Part shown: positions 14,893 to 24,912 of the stretch, piece by piece
How the letters are laid out: every line of letters starts with the position of its first letter
Numbering within the stretch: position 1 is the stretch's first letter
Origin: an uncultured Eubacteriales bacterium
Lineage (GTDB): Bacteria; Bacillota; Clostridia; Oscillospirales; Acutalibacteraceae
Direction: 5' to 3'
DNA length: 32,404 nucleotides
Assembly (NCBI GenBank): GCA_900316615.1
Contig: ONDU01000008.1
Location: 1-32,404, forward strand
Position numbers and translations under genes: made by a program
Notes under the pieces: generated by a model
Databases searched by the model: none
Seen by the model: the letters and a program-made list of their open reading frames with translations, nothing else
Told to the model about the DNA's origin: nothing

Positions 14893-15954
14893 ATGGAAGA
14901 TAAATTTTTAATGAAGGGTAACGAGGCACTGGCTGAAGCGGCTATTCAGGCAGGCTGCAGACATTTTTTCGGCTATCCGATTACCCCTCAGACAGAGCTG
15001 GCAGCATATATGGCAAAGAAAATGCCAAAGGTAGGAGGTACATATCTTCAGGCAGAGTCTGAGCTTGCCGCCGCAAATATGGTGCTTGGTGCAGCAGGAG
15101 CAGGAGTAAGAGCTATGACCTCTTCAAGTTCGCCCGGAATAAGCCTGAAATCCGAAGCAATATCATATATGGCGGGAAGCGATATTCCCGCACTTATAGT
15201 AAACGTACAGAGAGGCGGCCCCGGACTGGGAGGAATACAGCCTTCGCAGTCCGACTACTGGCAGGCTACAAGAGCAACGGGACACGGAGATTTTCAGATA
15301 CTTGTTTTCGCACCGGCTTCGGTACAGGAAATGGTTGACCTTGTAGGTCTTGCATTTGATAAGGGTGATGAGTACAGAATGCCGGCTATGATACTGGCAG
15401 ACGGTATGCTCGGACAAATGATGGAACCCGTAAAATTCCCCGAAAAATCAGAACAGCACTTACCTGATAAGCCTTGGGCTTGCTGCGGACATCAGAATAA
15501 AAGAAAGCATAATGTACTCAATTCTCTTTTTCTTTCACCTTCTGAACTTGAAAATCTGATAATTGAAAGATACAAAAGATATGACATAATCAAGGAAAAG
15601 GAACAGAGATGGGACGAATATATGCTGGACGATGCCGATATAGTACTTGTAGCATACGGAGCTTCTGCAAGAGTTTCCCATACAGCCGTTGATATGGCAA
15701 GAGAACAGGGAATAAAGGCAGGTCTGCTCAGACCCATAACCCTCTGGCCGTATCCGAACAAGGCATTTGAAAAGCTCAAAGATACAGCAAAGGCATTCAT
15801 AAGCGTAGAAATGAGTATGGGACAGATGGTAGACGATGTAAGGCTTGCGGTAGAGTGCAGAAAGCCTGTATACTTTACAGGAAGAACAGGCGGAAAAATA
15901 CCTAATCCCAATGAAGTATTAAAGAAAATAACAGAAGTGGAGGGTACTCTGTAA
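14893..15954 (+). CDS. vorB: 2-oxoacid:ferredoxin oxidoreductase, alpha subunit (VorB-like)
   Basis: This is the alpha chain of a CoA-dependent 2-oxoacid:ferredoxin oxidoreductase, which splits a 2-oxoacid to acyl-CoA plus CO2 and reduces ferredoxin. The sequence opens MEDKFLMKGNEALAEAAIQA, then GYPITPQTELAAYM and YLQAESELAAANMVLGAAGAG, the pyrimidine-binding domain of the family. RGGPGLGGIQPSQSDYWQAT follows. A C-terminal transketolase-like domain (DIVLVAYGASARVSHTAVD) completes the 353 residues. This length and the DBAC gene order resemble 3-methyl-2-oxobutanoate (VOR) enzymes, but a 2-oxoglutarate (KOR) substrate cannot be excluded. Its stop overlaps the next ATG by one base (TAATG). Confidence 0.92.
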   Translation: MEDKFLMKGNEALAEAAIQAGCRHFFGYPITPQTELAAYMAKKMPKVGGTYLQAESELAAANMVLGAAGAGVRAMTSSSSPGISLKSEAISYMAGSDIPALIVNVQRGGPGLGGIQPSQSDYWQATRATGHGDFQILVFAPASVQEMVDLVGLAFDKGDEYRMPAMILADGMLGQMMEPVKFPEKSEQHLPDKPWACCGHQNKRKHNVLNSLFLSPSELENLIIERYKRYDIIKEKEQRWDEYMLDDADIVLVAYGASARVSHTAVDMAREQGIKAGLLRPITLWPYPNKAFEKLKDTAKAFISVEMSMGQMVDDVRLAVECRKPVYFTGRTGGKIPNPNEVLKKITEVEGTL

Positions 15955-16718
15955 TGGAGGAAAAGAAAATATTCAGCAGACCTCACGCACTGACGGATAT
16001 ACCGTTTCACTACTGTGCAGGCTGCACACACGGAATAATACACAGGCTTGTAGCCGAGGTAATAGACGAGCTTGGCTGCGAAGGACATACAGTAGGAGTA
16101 TCGCCCGTAGGCTGTGCGGTAATGAACTACGATTATTTCGGCTGCGATATGATAGAAGCACCTCACGGAAGAGCACCTGCCGTAGCAACGGGAATAAAAA
16201 GAGCAAGACCCGAAAATGTTGTCTTTACATATCAGGGTGACGGCGACCTTGCTGCTATAGGAACGGCAGAAACCGTACACGCAGCCACAAGAGGCGAAAA
16301 TATTACAATAATATTTGTAAACAATACAATCTATGGTATGACAGGCGGACAGATGGCACCTACCTCACTCCCCGGACAGATAACACAGACTACACCTTAC
16401 GGACGTGACGTTAATTCCGCAGGCTATCCCGTAAGAATATGCGAACTTTTATCATCGCTTGACGGTGTTGCACTTGCTCAGAGAACGGCTGTCGATACGG
16501 TAAAGAACGTCAACGAAACCAAAAAGGCAATACGCAAGGCATTTCAGAATCAGATTGACGGAAAGGGCTTTTCAATAGTTGAAGTTCTGTCAACCTGTCC
16601 GACAAACTGGGGAATGAACCCGATACAGGCACTCGACTGGCTCAGGGAAAATATGATACCCTACTATCCTCTCGGTGTGTACAAGGACGAAGAGAAAGGA
16701 GCCAGACTAAAAAAATGA
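15954..16718 (+). CDS. vorA: 2-oxoacid:ferredoxin oxidoreductase, beta (TPP-binding) subunit
   Basis: The 254-residue beta chain binds thiamine pyrophosphate. A conserved cysteine motif HYCAGCTHGIIHRL lies near the N-terminus. The TPP motif starts with YQGDGDLAAIGTAE and ends with NNTIYGMTGGQMAPTS about 30 residues later. CPTNWGMNPIQALDW near the C-terminus is family-typical. The genes are tightly packed: ATG overlaps the vorB stop by one base and the stop overlaps the vorC start by four bases (ATGA), which implies translational coupling of the subunits. Substrate preference is uncertain, as for vorB. Confidence 0.92.
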   Translation: MEEKKIFSRPHALTDIPFHYCAGCTHGIIHRLVAEVIDELGCEGHTVGVSPVGCAVMNYDYFGCDMIEAPHGRAPAVATGIKRARPENVVFTYQGDGDLAAIGTAETVHAATRGENITIIFVNNTIYGMTGGQMAPTSLPGQITQTTPYGRDVNSAGYPVRICELLSSLDGVALAQRTAVDTVKNVNETKKAIRKAFQNQIDGKGFSIVEVLSTCPTNWGMNPIQALDWLRENMIPYYPLGVYKDEEKGARLKK

Positions 16719-17251
16719 GCAGAAACTTTGATATATTATTTGCAGGCTTCGGCGGACAGGGCGTTCTTTTTTCGGGAAAGATTGCAGCTTATGCAGGTCT
16801 TTATGACGACAAGAACATAACATGGCTGCCCTCATACGGTCCTGAAATGAGAGGCGGTACGGCAAACTGCAGCGTGTGTATTTCAGATGAGCCGATAGGC
16901 TCGCCATGTGTGGTATCACCTACTGCATTTGTAGCATTGAACCTTCCGTCATTTCAGAAATTCAAGGACAGCGTGAAAACAGGCGGTACTATGATAGCCG
17001 ACAGCTCACTTATACCCGAAAAATGTGACAGAACCGACATAAATATATTTTATGTGCCTGCTGCAAAGCTTGCCGCCGAAAACGGTCTTGACGGACTTTC
17101 AAATATAATACTTCTCGGAAAGCTTTTCAAGGAAACAGGCTTCTGCACAAGAGAATCCCTCGACAAAGCACTGATACACTGTGTACCCAAAAGCAAGCAG
17201 CATCTTTTAGAGCCTAACAAAAGAGCATTACAGCTCGGTATGGACTGTTGA
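16715..17251 (+). CDS. vorC: 2-oxoacid:ferredoxin oxidoreductase, gamma subunit
   Basis: The 178-residue gamma chain matches the POR/KOR gamma domain: [19 protein letters not shown] at the N-terminus, then [20 protein letters not shown]. This is the domain that binds coenzyme A in related oxidoreductases. It overlaps vorA by four bases and ends the operon. A hairpin at 17281-17316 and a cloverleaf repeat at 17321 follow directly. Confidence 0.93.
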   Translation: MSRNFDILFAGFGGQGVLFSGKIAAYAGLYDDKNITWLPSYGPEMRGGTANCSVCISDEPIGSPCVVSPTAFVALNLPSFQKFKDSVKTGGTMIADSSLIPEKCDRTDINIFYVPAAKLAAENGLDGLSNIILLGKLFKETGFCTRESLDKALIHCVPKSKQHLLEPNKRALQLGMDC

Positions 17252-17280
17252 TTTATCGGTCTGAGTTTAAACAGCATTGT

Positions 17281-17316
17281 GTTGCCCCTTATGCCGTTAA
17301 AGGTATAAGGGGCAAC
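17281..17316 (+). terminator. stable hairpin after vorC, no T run
   Basis: GTTGCCCCTTATGCC pairs with 17302-17316 over 15 bp with a single G-T pair and a 6-base loop. It starts 30 bases after the vorC stop. No T run follows; the family I cloverleaf repeat begins four bases later. It may be an intrinsic terminator that lost its T tract, a processing site or 3'-end stabiliser, or part of the repeat unit. Confidence 0.5.
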
Positions 17317-17320
17317 GTGA

Positions 17321-17416
17321 GGCGATTGCAGCCGTCAAAAGTGTTCACTTTTGACAAAATTCAAGCGAATGCTTGAATTTTCACGGCGGCATCTGCCGCC
17401 GTGGGCTGCAATCGCC
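17321..17416. repeat. cloverleaf intergenic repeat, family I, copy A
   Basis: The outer stem GGCGATTGCAGC (17321-17332) pairs perfectly with 17405-17416. Three hairpins lie inside. The T arm is GTCAAAAGT (17334-17342) with 17347-17355, loop GTTC. The M arm is AAATTCAAGC (17357-17366) with 17371-17380, loop GAAT. The G arm is CACGGCGGC (17382-17390) with 17395-17403, loop ATCT. Single bases join the arms, giving a compact four-way junction. The arm order is the reverse of copies B and C on this strand. A flank at 17417-17437 also matches, in reverse complement, the flank ahead of copy B. Confidence 0.9.
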
Positions 17417-17479
17417 TACCCAGAGCGAAGCCGCAGGCTTTGAAAACAGGCTGATATTATTGATGAAACGGAGATAGAA

Positions 17480-18073
17480 ATGTTTGGATTATTTAACAGC
17501 GGTTCAATAGAGTATATCGCAGTAGGTCTGGGAAATCCGGGGAAAAAATACGAAAATACCCGACATAATACAGGCTTTATTGCTATAGACAAGATAGCGG
17601 AAAAATACGGCTGCAATATAAACAGGCTCAAGTACAATGCCCTTACCGCAGAATGCGTCATAGCAGGGAAAAAGGTACTTCTTATGAAGCCGCAGACCTT
17701 TATGAACCTGAGCGGTGAAGCTGTAACTCAGGCTATGAACTTTTACAAGATACCTGCCGAAAAAGTGGTAATAATTTTTGATGACATATCCCTTGACGTA
17801 GGAAGAATGAGAATAAGAAGAAAAGGCAGTGACGGCGGACAGAGAGGAGTCCGCAGTATAATAGGGTTGAGCGGAAGCGAAAACTTTCCACGCATAAAGA
17901 TAGGAATAGGGGAGAAGCCGCATTCGGGCTGGCAGCTTGCCGACTGGGTTCTGTCACGCTTTACAAAGGAAGAAATTGAAACTCTCGATAAGGTTACGGA
18001 CAATGCGTGTAAAGCACTCGAATATATAGTAAGCGGAAATATTGACAAAGCTATGTCCGAATACAATTCATAA
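17480..18073 (+). CDS. pth: peptidyl-tRNA hydrolase
   Basis: This essential cytoplasmic enzyme frees tRNA from prematurely released peptidyl-tRNA. Family motifs are present: AVGLGNPGKKYENTRHNTGF at residues 14-33 with the catalytic His at 29 and conserved Asn at 19, MKPQTFMNLSG (Asn 76), and IIFDDISLDVGRMRIRRKGS with Asp 101/102. The length of 197 is normal with a short N-terminal addition (MFGLFNSGSIE). ATG 17480 follows CGGAGATAGAA. mfd starts 14 bases after its stop, the pth-mfd pairing common in Firmicutes. Confidence 0.97.
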   Translation: MFGLFNSGSIEYIAVGLGNPGKKYENTRHNTGFIAIDKIAEKYGCNINRLKYNALTAECVIAGKKVLLMKPQTFMNLSGEAVTQAMNFYKIPAEKVVIIFDDISLDVGRMRIRRKGSDGGQRGVRSIIGLSGSENFPRIKIGIGEKPHSGWQLADWVLSRFTKEEIETLDKVTDNACKALEYIVSGNIDKAMSEYNS

Positions 18074-18087
18074 AAAAGAGGTGTCTG

Positions 18088-21000
18088 ATGAAATTTCTCA
18101 ATAAAATATTGGAAAAACTCCCGGAATATAAGCTTCTGAGAAAAGCCGCAGCGGTAAAAGGAGCATATGCCGTTACAGGACTTTCCGCAGTACATAAGGC
18201 ACATATAATAAATTCACTCCCGTTTTCGCTAGGAATGGGAGCTTTTGTGGTTGTATCAGATGAACATGAGGCACAGGTTATGCTTAATGACCTTACAGCT
18301 ATGGGCAGGACGGCATATTTTTATCCTATGAGGGACTTTATATACAAGGATATAAAAAGCCGTTCAAGGGAGTACGAACATCAGAGAATAAACGTACTCT
18401 GCAAAATGCTTGAAGACAATGCTGATGTTGTAATCACTACAATAGATGCACTTGCCCAGTACACAATTCCGAAATCCGTACTTAAAAAGGCAGCACTTAC
18501 GCTCGAAAGCGGAAAGGAAATTTCGATTGACGAGGTTATACAGACGCTTCTTCTCAACGGATACGAAAGATGTGACATAGTAGAGGGTGCAGGACAGTTT
18601 GCAAGCCGCGGAGGTATTCTTGACTTATTTATGCCCGATACGGAAAAACCTGTCAGAATAGAATTCTGGGGTGACGAGATTGACACAATCAATACATTCG
18701 ATACAGAAACTCAAAGAAGAATAGATTATGTTGAAAAAATTACTGTAGTTCCGTCCGTTGAAGTTCTGATAAATGACAAAAAGCGTCTTGCAGAAAAAAT
18801 AGAAGAAAAAATAAAGCTTTTAAGAGGAAAAGGTTCATCTGATGCAAAGGAAATATTGCACAATGAAGCCGATATGCTTTTGCGGGGAATAGTTCCGGGT
18901 TCGGCTGACAAATTCATAAATCTTGTATACGACAAAAAAGCCTCGCTTCTGGATTATGCCGAAAACAGAATGATATTCATATCCGAGCAGACAAAGGTAA
19001 AATCAAGGCAGAATTCTTTTTATACTCAGTACAATGGAGAGATAAAGGATAATTTTGCGGCAGGAAGTCTTTGTAAGGGTTTTGAAAGCTACTGTGTTGA
19101 AAAATTTGAGGTATGGGACTTTTTCAGCAAAGGTACGGTTGTCTTTCTTGATAATTTTGCACACGGTTCATATGAGCTGAGGCTTAAAGAGCTGATAAAC
19201 TTTAATGCAAAGAAGCTTTCACTGTGGAGTGGTTCATACAGTGTTCTGAAAGAGGAGCTTGATTCTGATTTTTCAAACGGTATGACGGTTGTTGTTCTTG
19301 CAGGAACAGAAAAAAGTGCGGTATCCCTTGAGCAGCAGCTTAGAGAAGACGGTTATCCCGTACAGCTTGTAAAGGATGTGGAAAAGCCGCTTCCCGATAA
19401 AATTTATGTAATGGAGGGTGCTTTATCCTCGGGATTTTTATATCCTCAGGCTAAGTTCAGGCTTATTTCACATGGCATAGTTTTCAAAGCCGCAAAAAAG
19501 AAGCTTTCAAGACCAAAAAACGCACAGCAGATATACTCACTTGAGGAACTCAGCATAGGCGACTATGTTGTGCATACAAAGTTCGGAATAGGAATATACA
19601 GGGGCATAAACAAAATAGAAAAAGACGGAGTTATAAAGGATTATATAACTATACTTTACGCAAAGGACGATGAACTGTACGTACCTGTAACACAGCTTGA
19701 TATGGTTTCAAAGTATATAGGACCGCAGGAGGATAAAAAAATAAAACTCAGCAGGCTGGGAGGAAACGACTGGGCAAAGGCTAAATCAAGAGTAAGAAGT
19801 GCCGTAAAGGATATAGCAAAGGAACTTATCAGACTTTATTCGGAGCGTATGAAGTCCAAAGGATATGCGTTTTCAAAAGATAACGAGTGGCACAGGGACT
19901 TTGCTTCTCACTTTGAGTACGAGGAAACAAGCGACCAGCTCCGCTGCATAGACGAGATAACAAACGATATGGAAAGACTTGCACCTATGGACAGACTTTT
20001 ATGCGGAGATGTAGGCTTCGGAAAAACGGAGGTAGCATTAAGAGCAGCATTCAAGTGTGTAGCTGATTTAAAGCAGTGTGCATTACTTTGTCCCACAACT
20101 ATTCTTGCGTGGCAGCACTATCAGACCGCTTTGAGAAGATTTGAGGGCTTTGATGTTAAAATAGAACTTCTTTCACGTTTTCGCACACCTGCTCAGCAGG
20201 CTGAAATAATCAGGAAGCTTGAGCGCGGCGATATTGATATGGTTATAGGAACGCACAGGCTTATTTCAAAGGATATAAAATTCTGTGATTTAGGGCTTGT
20301 CATAATAGACGAGGAACAGCGTTTCGGAGTTGCACAAAAGGAGCGTTTCAAGGAGCTTTGCAGTAATGTAGACGTTCTCACGCTTTCTGCAACACCTATA
20401 CCGAGAACCCTCAATATGGCTATGAGCGGAATAAGGGATATGTCCGTTCTGGAGGAAGCTCCGCAGGACAGACAGCCTGTACAGACCTATGTAATGGAAT
20501 ATGACCGTGAGGTTATATTTGAAGCAATCAGAAGAGAGCTGAGGAGAGGCGGTCAGGTTTTTTATCTGCACAACAGCGTTGAAACTATAGACAGCTGTGC
20601 ATTCGGTATATCTGAGGGAATACCCGAAGCTAATGTCGGAGTTGGTCACGGAAAAATGAGCGAACATCAGCTTTCCGAGGTCTGGAGAAAAATGCTGGAG
20701 CAGGAAATAAACGTGCTTGTCTGCACTACTATCATAGAAACAGGAGTAGATATTCCCAACGCAAACACCCTGATAATAGATAATGCCGATTATATGGGAC
20801 TATCACAGCTTCATCAGTTGAGAGGAAGAGTGGGACGTTCTTCAAGACGTGCATATGCCTATTTTACGTTCAGACCAATGAAAGTGCTTACCGAAGTATC
20901 AGCCAAAAGACTGGCAGCTATCGAAGAATTTACAGAGTTCGGCAGCGGCTTCAAGATTGCTATGCGTGACCTTGAAATAAGAGGTGCAGGAAACGTACTA

Positions 21001-21525
21001 GGAGCACAACAGCACGGTCATATGGAAATTGTAGGCTATGATATGTACTTAAAGCTTCTCAATGAGGCCATAAGAGAGGAAAAGGGAGAAGAAACACTTC
21101 CGCAGGATATGGAATGTTCCATAGATGTTCCCATACCTGCACACATTCCCGAAAATTACATTCCGTCTTTGAAGCTGAGAATTGCAATGTACAGACGAAT
21201 TGCGGATATACGCACAAAAGAGGACGCTGCCGATGTAACAGACGAGCTTATAGACAGGTTTGGAGATGTTCCGGCAGCCGTTACGGGACTTATAGATATA
21301 GCTCTTATAAGAAGTGCAGCTTCATCTTATGGTGTGTACGAGATAAAGCAGCTCAACGATGCTATGCTTCTATATATTGCCGATGTACGCACTCCCAAGG
21401 TTAGCGAGCTTATGGGTAAGCTCGCAGGCAGGGGAATACTCAGGCTTGAAAATAAACCTTATATATATATCAGAACAGATAAATATATACCTGTTCTGAA
21501 AATTCTGAATCAAATTTTCAAATGA
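18088..21525 (+). CDS. mfd: transcription-repair coupling factor Mfd
   Basis: Mfd displaces RNA polymerase stalled at DNA damage and recruits the UvrABC excision system. The 1145-residue length fits the full family. The N-terminal UvrB-like region contains EGAGQFASRGGILDLFMPD. The RNA-polymerase interaction domain contains GDYVVHTKFGIGIYRGI. The RecG-like translocase has Walker A GDVGFGKTEVALRAAF (about residue 640), the DEEQRFGV box (about 740), SATPIPRTLNMAMSGIRDMS, TTIIETGVDIPNANTLII and the LHQLRGRVGRS motif. A C-terminal TRCF domain follows. The start follows GAGGTGTCTG. No truncation is seen. Confidence 0.98.
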   Translation: MKFLNKILEKLPEYKLLRKAAAVKGAYAVTGLSAVHKAHIINSLPFSLGMGAFVVVSDEHEAQVMLNDLTAMGRTAYFYPMRDFIYKDIKSRSREYEHQRINVLCKMLEDNADVVITTIDALAQYTIPKSVLKKAALTLESGKEISIDEVIQTLLLNGYERCDIVEGAGQFASRGGILDLFMPDTEKPVRIEFWGDEIDTINTFDTETQRRIDYVEKITVVPSVEVLINDKKRLAEKIEEKIKLLRGKGSSDAKEILHNEADMLLRGIVPGSADKFINLVYDKKASLLDYAENRMIFISEQTKVKSRQNSFYTQYNGEIKDNFAAGSLCKGFESYCVEKFEVWDFFSKGTVVFLDNFAHGSYELRLKELINFNAKKLSLWSGSYSVLKEELDSDFSNGMTVVVLAGTEKSAVSLEQQLREDGYPVQLVKDVEKPLPDKIYVMEGALSSGFLYPQAKFRLISHGIVFKAAKKKLSRPKNAQQIYSLEELSIGDYVVHTKFGIGIYRGINKIEKDGVIKDYITILYAKDDELYVPVTQLDMVSKYIGPQEDKKIKLSRLGGNDWAKAKSRVRSAVKDIAKELIRLYSERMKSKGYAFSKDNEWHRDFASHFEYEETSDQLRCIDEITNDMERLAPMDRLLCGDVGFGKTEVALRAAFKCVADLKQCALLCPTTILAWQHYQTALRRFEGFDVKIELLSRFRTPAQQAEIIRKLERGDIDMVIGTHRLISKDIKFCDLGLVIIDEEQRFGVAQKERFKELCSNVDVLTLSATPIPRTLNMAMSGIRDMSVLEEAPQDRQPVQTYVMEYDREVIFEAIRRELRRGGQVFYLHNSVETIDSCAFGISEGIPEANVGVGHGKMSEHQLSEVWRKMLEQEINVLVCTTIIETGVDIPNANTLIIDNADYMGLSQLHQLRGRVGRSSRRAYAYFTFRPMKVLTEVSAKRLAAIEEFTEFGSGFKIAMRDLEIRGAGNVLGAQQHGHMEIVGYDMYLKLLNEAIREEKGEETLPQDMECSIDVPIPAHIPENYIPSLKLRIAMYRRIADIRTKEDAADVTDELIDRFGDVPAAVTGLIDIALIRSAASSYGVYEIKQLNDAMLLYIADVRTPKVSELMGKLAGRGILRLENKPYIYIRTDKYIPVLKILNQIFK

Positions 21526-21528
21526 TGT

Positions 21529-21557
21529 TTTACTTTAAAGAATATGCATGCTATAAT
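21529..21557 (+). promoter_or_regulatory. extended -10 promoter for the 68-aa protein
   Basis: TTTACT (21529-21534) is followed after 17 bases by TATAAT (21552-21557), preceded by TG one base upstream (TGCTATAAT, an extended -10). It lies directly after the mfd stop and gives the small gene its own transcript. Confidence 0.65.
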
Positions 21558-21604
21558 CATTACCTGTTAATCAGTATTTTTAAAACGGAGGTTTGTAAAA
21601 TATT

Positions 21605-21811
21605 ATGAAGAATAAATTATCAGCTTTAGCAGCTTCGCTTTTTGCAGTAACAGGACTTTTTATGTTATCTGTATTTAACTGCTTTGCACTTGGCGATGGA
21701 AAAAGCATTATGCCTACAGGTGACAGCAGTACCATAATTGTGGTTATAACCGCTGTACTTATGGTTGCAGCTGTAATTACCATCGTAATTCTTTCAATTA
21801 AGAAAAAATAA
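21605..21811 (+). CDS. 68-aa exported mini-protein with sorting-signal-like tail
   Basis: The 68-residue product consists of an N-terminal signal-peptide-like stretch (MKNKLSALAASLFAVTGLFM onward, probable cleavage near FALGDG). About ten residues follow (DGKSIMPTGD). A second hydrophobic helix comes next (about 43-64, TIIVVITAVLMVAAVITIVI), then a KKK tail. P-T-G-D directly before a hydrophobic helix and basic tail is the layout of an LPXTG-type cell-wall sorting signal, although the pentapeptide is not canonical because one residue between P and T is missing. Almost nothing would be left as an outer domain. ATG 21605 follows ACGGAGGTTTGT. It has its own promoter and a strong terminator, which supports a real transcript. 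Function is unknown. Confidence 0.7.
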   Translation: MKNKLSALAASLFAVTGLFMLSVFNCFALGDGKSIMPTGDSSTIIVVITAVLMVAAVITIVILSIKKK

Positions 21812-21824
21812 ATGCTTTTTTCAA

Positions 21825-21866
21825 GGGCAGCAGCTTATTCCGAAAAAGCTGCTGCCCTGTTTTTTA
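21825..21866 (+). terminator. strong Rho-independent terminator
   Basis: GGGCAGCAGCTT (21825-21836) pairs perfectly with 21846-21857 across a 9-base loop and is followed by TGTTTTTTAT. It ends the small-protein transcript 14 bases after its stop. Confidence 0.9.
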
Positions 21867-21907
21867 TCATAATTTCGTTTTCCGTCTGCGGCTTCACTCA
21901 GGGTGAG

Positions 21908-22002
21908 GCGATTGCAGAACACGGCGGCATTCGCCGCCGTGAAAATTCAAGCAAATGCTTGAATTTCGTCAAAAGCGTGCCGCTTTTGATGTCTGCAATC
22001 GC
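21908..22002. repeat. cloverleaf intergenic repeat, family I, copy B
   Basis: The outer stem GCGATTGCAGA (21908-21918) pairs with 21992-22002. The G arm is CACGGCGGC (21920-21928) with 21933-21941, loop ATTC. The M arm is AAATTCAAGC (21943-21952) with 21957-21966, loop AAAT. The T arm is GTCAAAAGCG (21968-21977) with 21981-21990, loop TGC, including one terminal G-T pair. Single bases (21919, 21942, 21967, 21991) join the arms. The upstream flank 21886-21906 matches copy A in reverse complement with two substitutions and one indel. It lies between the small-protein terminator and sigK. Confidence 0.92.
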
Positions 22003-22109
22003 ACTGTTGCCGTAAGTATGAGTGGTGGACTGGCAAAATCTCCCGAATAAGAGCATATAAATAAACAGATTTGTTTTGAATATTTATAGTAAAAGGGAGC
22101 TGTTCAGAA

Positions 22110-22799
22110 TTGCTGCTTGAATTGTTAAACGGTATGTACATGATATTTATTCTGCATCTTACATCTTCAAATGTATATCCCAAACCTCTGCCGTATGCCG
22201 AAGAAAGAAAATATCTTGAACGTGCCGCAAAAGGGGATACGGAAGCAAGAAATATTCTTGTAGAGCATAATCTCAGGCTTGTGGCACATATAGTAAAGAA
22301 ATATTATTCCGCAGGAACAAATGATTATGATGACTTAATATCCGTAGGTGTAATAGGACTGATAAAAGCAATAAACACATTCGATATAAATAAAGCACAG
22401 AGATTAAGCTCATATGCGGCTACCTGCGTTCAGAATGAAATACTAATGATGTTCAGAAGCTCAAAAAAAAGCCGTCAGGACGTATCGCTCAATGAAGCAT
22501 TTGATACTGACAAGGACGGAAACAAACTGGTACTTATGGACGTAATAGCGGTAAACGATGATATACTTGACAATCTGGACATAAAGCTTAAAAGCGAGGT
22601 TTTAGAAAGCTATATAAATGAGGTTCTTGATGAAAGGGAAAAAACTGTAATAGCTCTCAGGTACGGACTTAACGGTGCAGACGAAAGAACACAGAGAGAA
22701 ATAGCGGATATGCTCAACATATCACGCTCGTATGTGTCAAGAATAGAAACGAAAGCACTTAAAAAGCTTAGAAAAAGATTTGAAAAAGGAAAGTTATAG
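22110..22799 (+). CDS. sigK: sporulation sigma factor SigK
   Basis: This is a sigma-70 family factor of the late mother-cell sporulation type. The segment RNILVEHNLRLVAHIVKKYY at residues 47-66, followed by YDDLISVGVIGLIKAI, is region 2. TQREIADMLNISRSYVSRIE at about 194-213 is the region 4 helix-turn-helix. LDEREKTVIALRYGL precedes it. The N-terminal hydrophobic stretch (NGMYMIFILHL) before NVYPKPL resembles the pro-sequence that keeps Bacillus pro-SigK inactive at the membrane until cleavage, which here would fall near residues 16-20. The start is TTG 22110, ten bases after AAAAGGGAG; ATG codons at residues 9 and 11 are alternatives. The gene is uninterrupted, with no skin-like element. CATATAAAT at 22054-22062 is a weak candidate for a sigma-E -10. 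Confidence 0.9.
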   Translation: MLLELLNGMYMIFILHLTSSNVYPKPLPYAEERKYLERAAKGDTEARNILVEHNLRLVAHIVKKYYSAGTNDYDDLISVGVIGLIKAINTFDINKAQRLSSYAATCVQNEILMMFRSSKKSRQDVSLNEAFDTDKDGNKLVLMDVIAVNDDILDNLDIKLKSEVLESYINEVLDEREKTVIALRYGLNGADERTQREIADMLNISRSYVSRIETKALKKLRKRFEKGKL

Positions 22800-22851
22800 G
22801 CTTTATGCTTTTGCTATTATGTAACTAAATCATTAATTTACAAAGTATATC

Positions 22852-22880
22852 TTGATTTTAAGTAAGTAAAAGGTTAAAAT
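22852..22880 (+). promoter_or_regulatory. sigma-A promoter for ligA
   Basis: TTGATT (22852-22857) and TAAAAT (22875-22880) are 17 bases apart, 30 bases before the ligA ATG. No terminator hairpin is visible between sigK and this site. Confidence 0.55.
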
Positions 22881-22903
22881 AATACGGAAACTGAAAAGGG
22901 TGA

Positions 22904-24898
<1,995 letters not shown>

Positions 24899-24912
24899 AA
24901 CGGAGGTAATTT

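Noticed and set aside
15492-16280. 262-codon open frame on the minus strand across vorB and vorA
   Set aside because: It is antisense to two clearly recognised, tightly coupled genes. Its Cys/Tyr/Ser-rich translation has no domain and no ribosome site supports it.
21908-22002. Cloverleaf repeat as a tRNA or tRNA-like gene
   Set aside because: Loops are only 2-4 bases, there is no T-loop GTTC-type consensus in place, arms are 9-10 bp, and no anticodon loop exists. The resemblance is limited to topology.
22110-22799. sigK as sigE or sigF
   Set aside because: The N-terminal PKPL segment, the hydrophobic leader and the ISRSYVSRIE region 4 match sigma-K best. spoIIGA, usual next to sigE, is absent here, as are spoIIAA/AB of the sigF operon.
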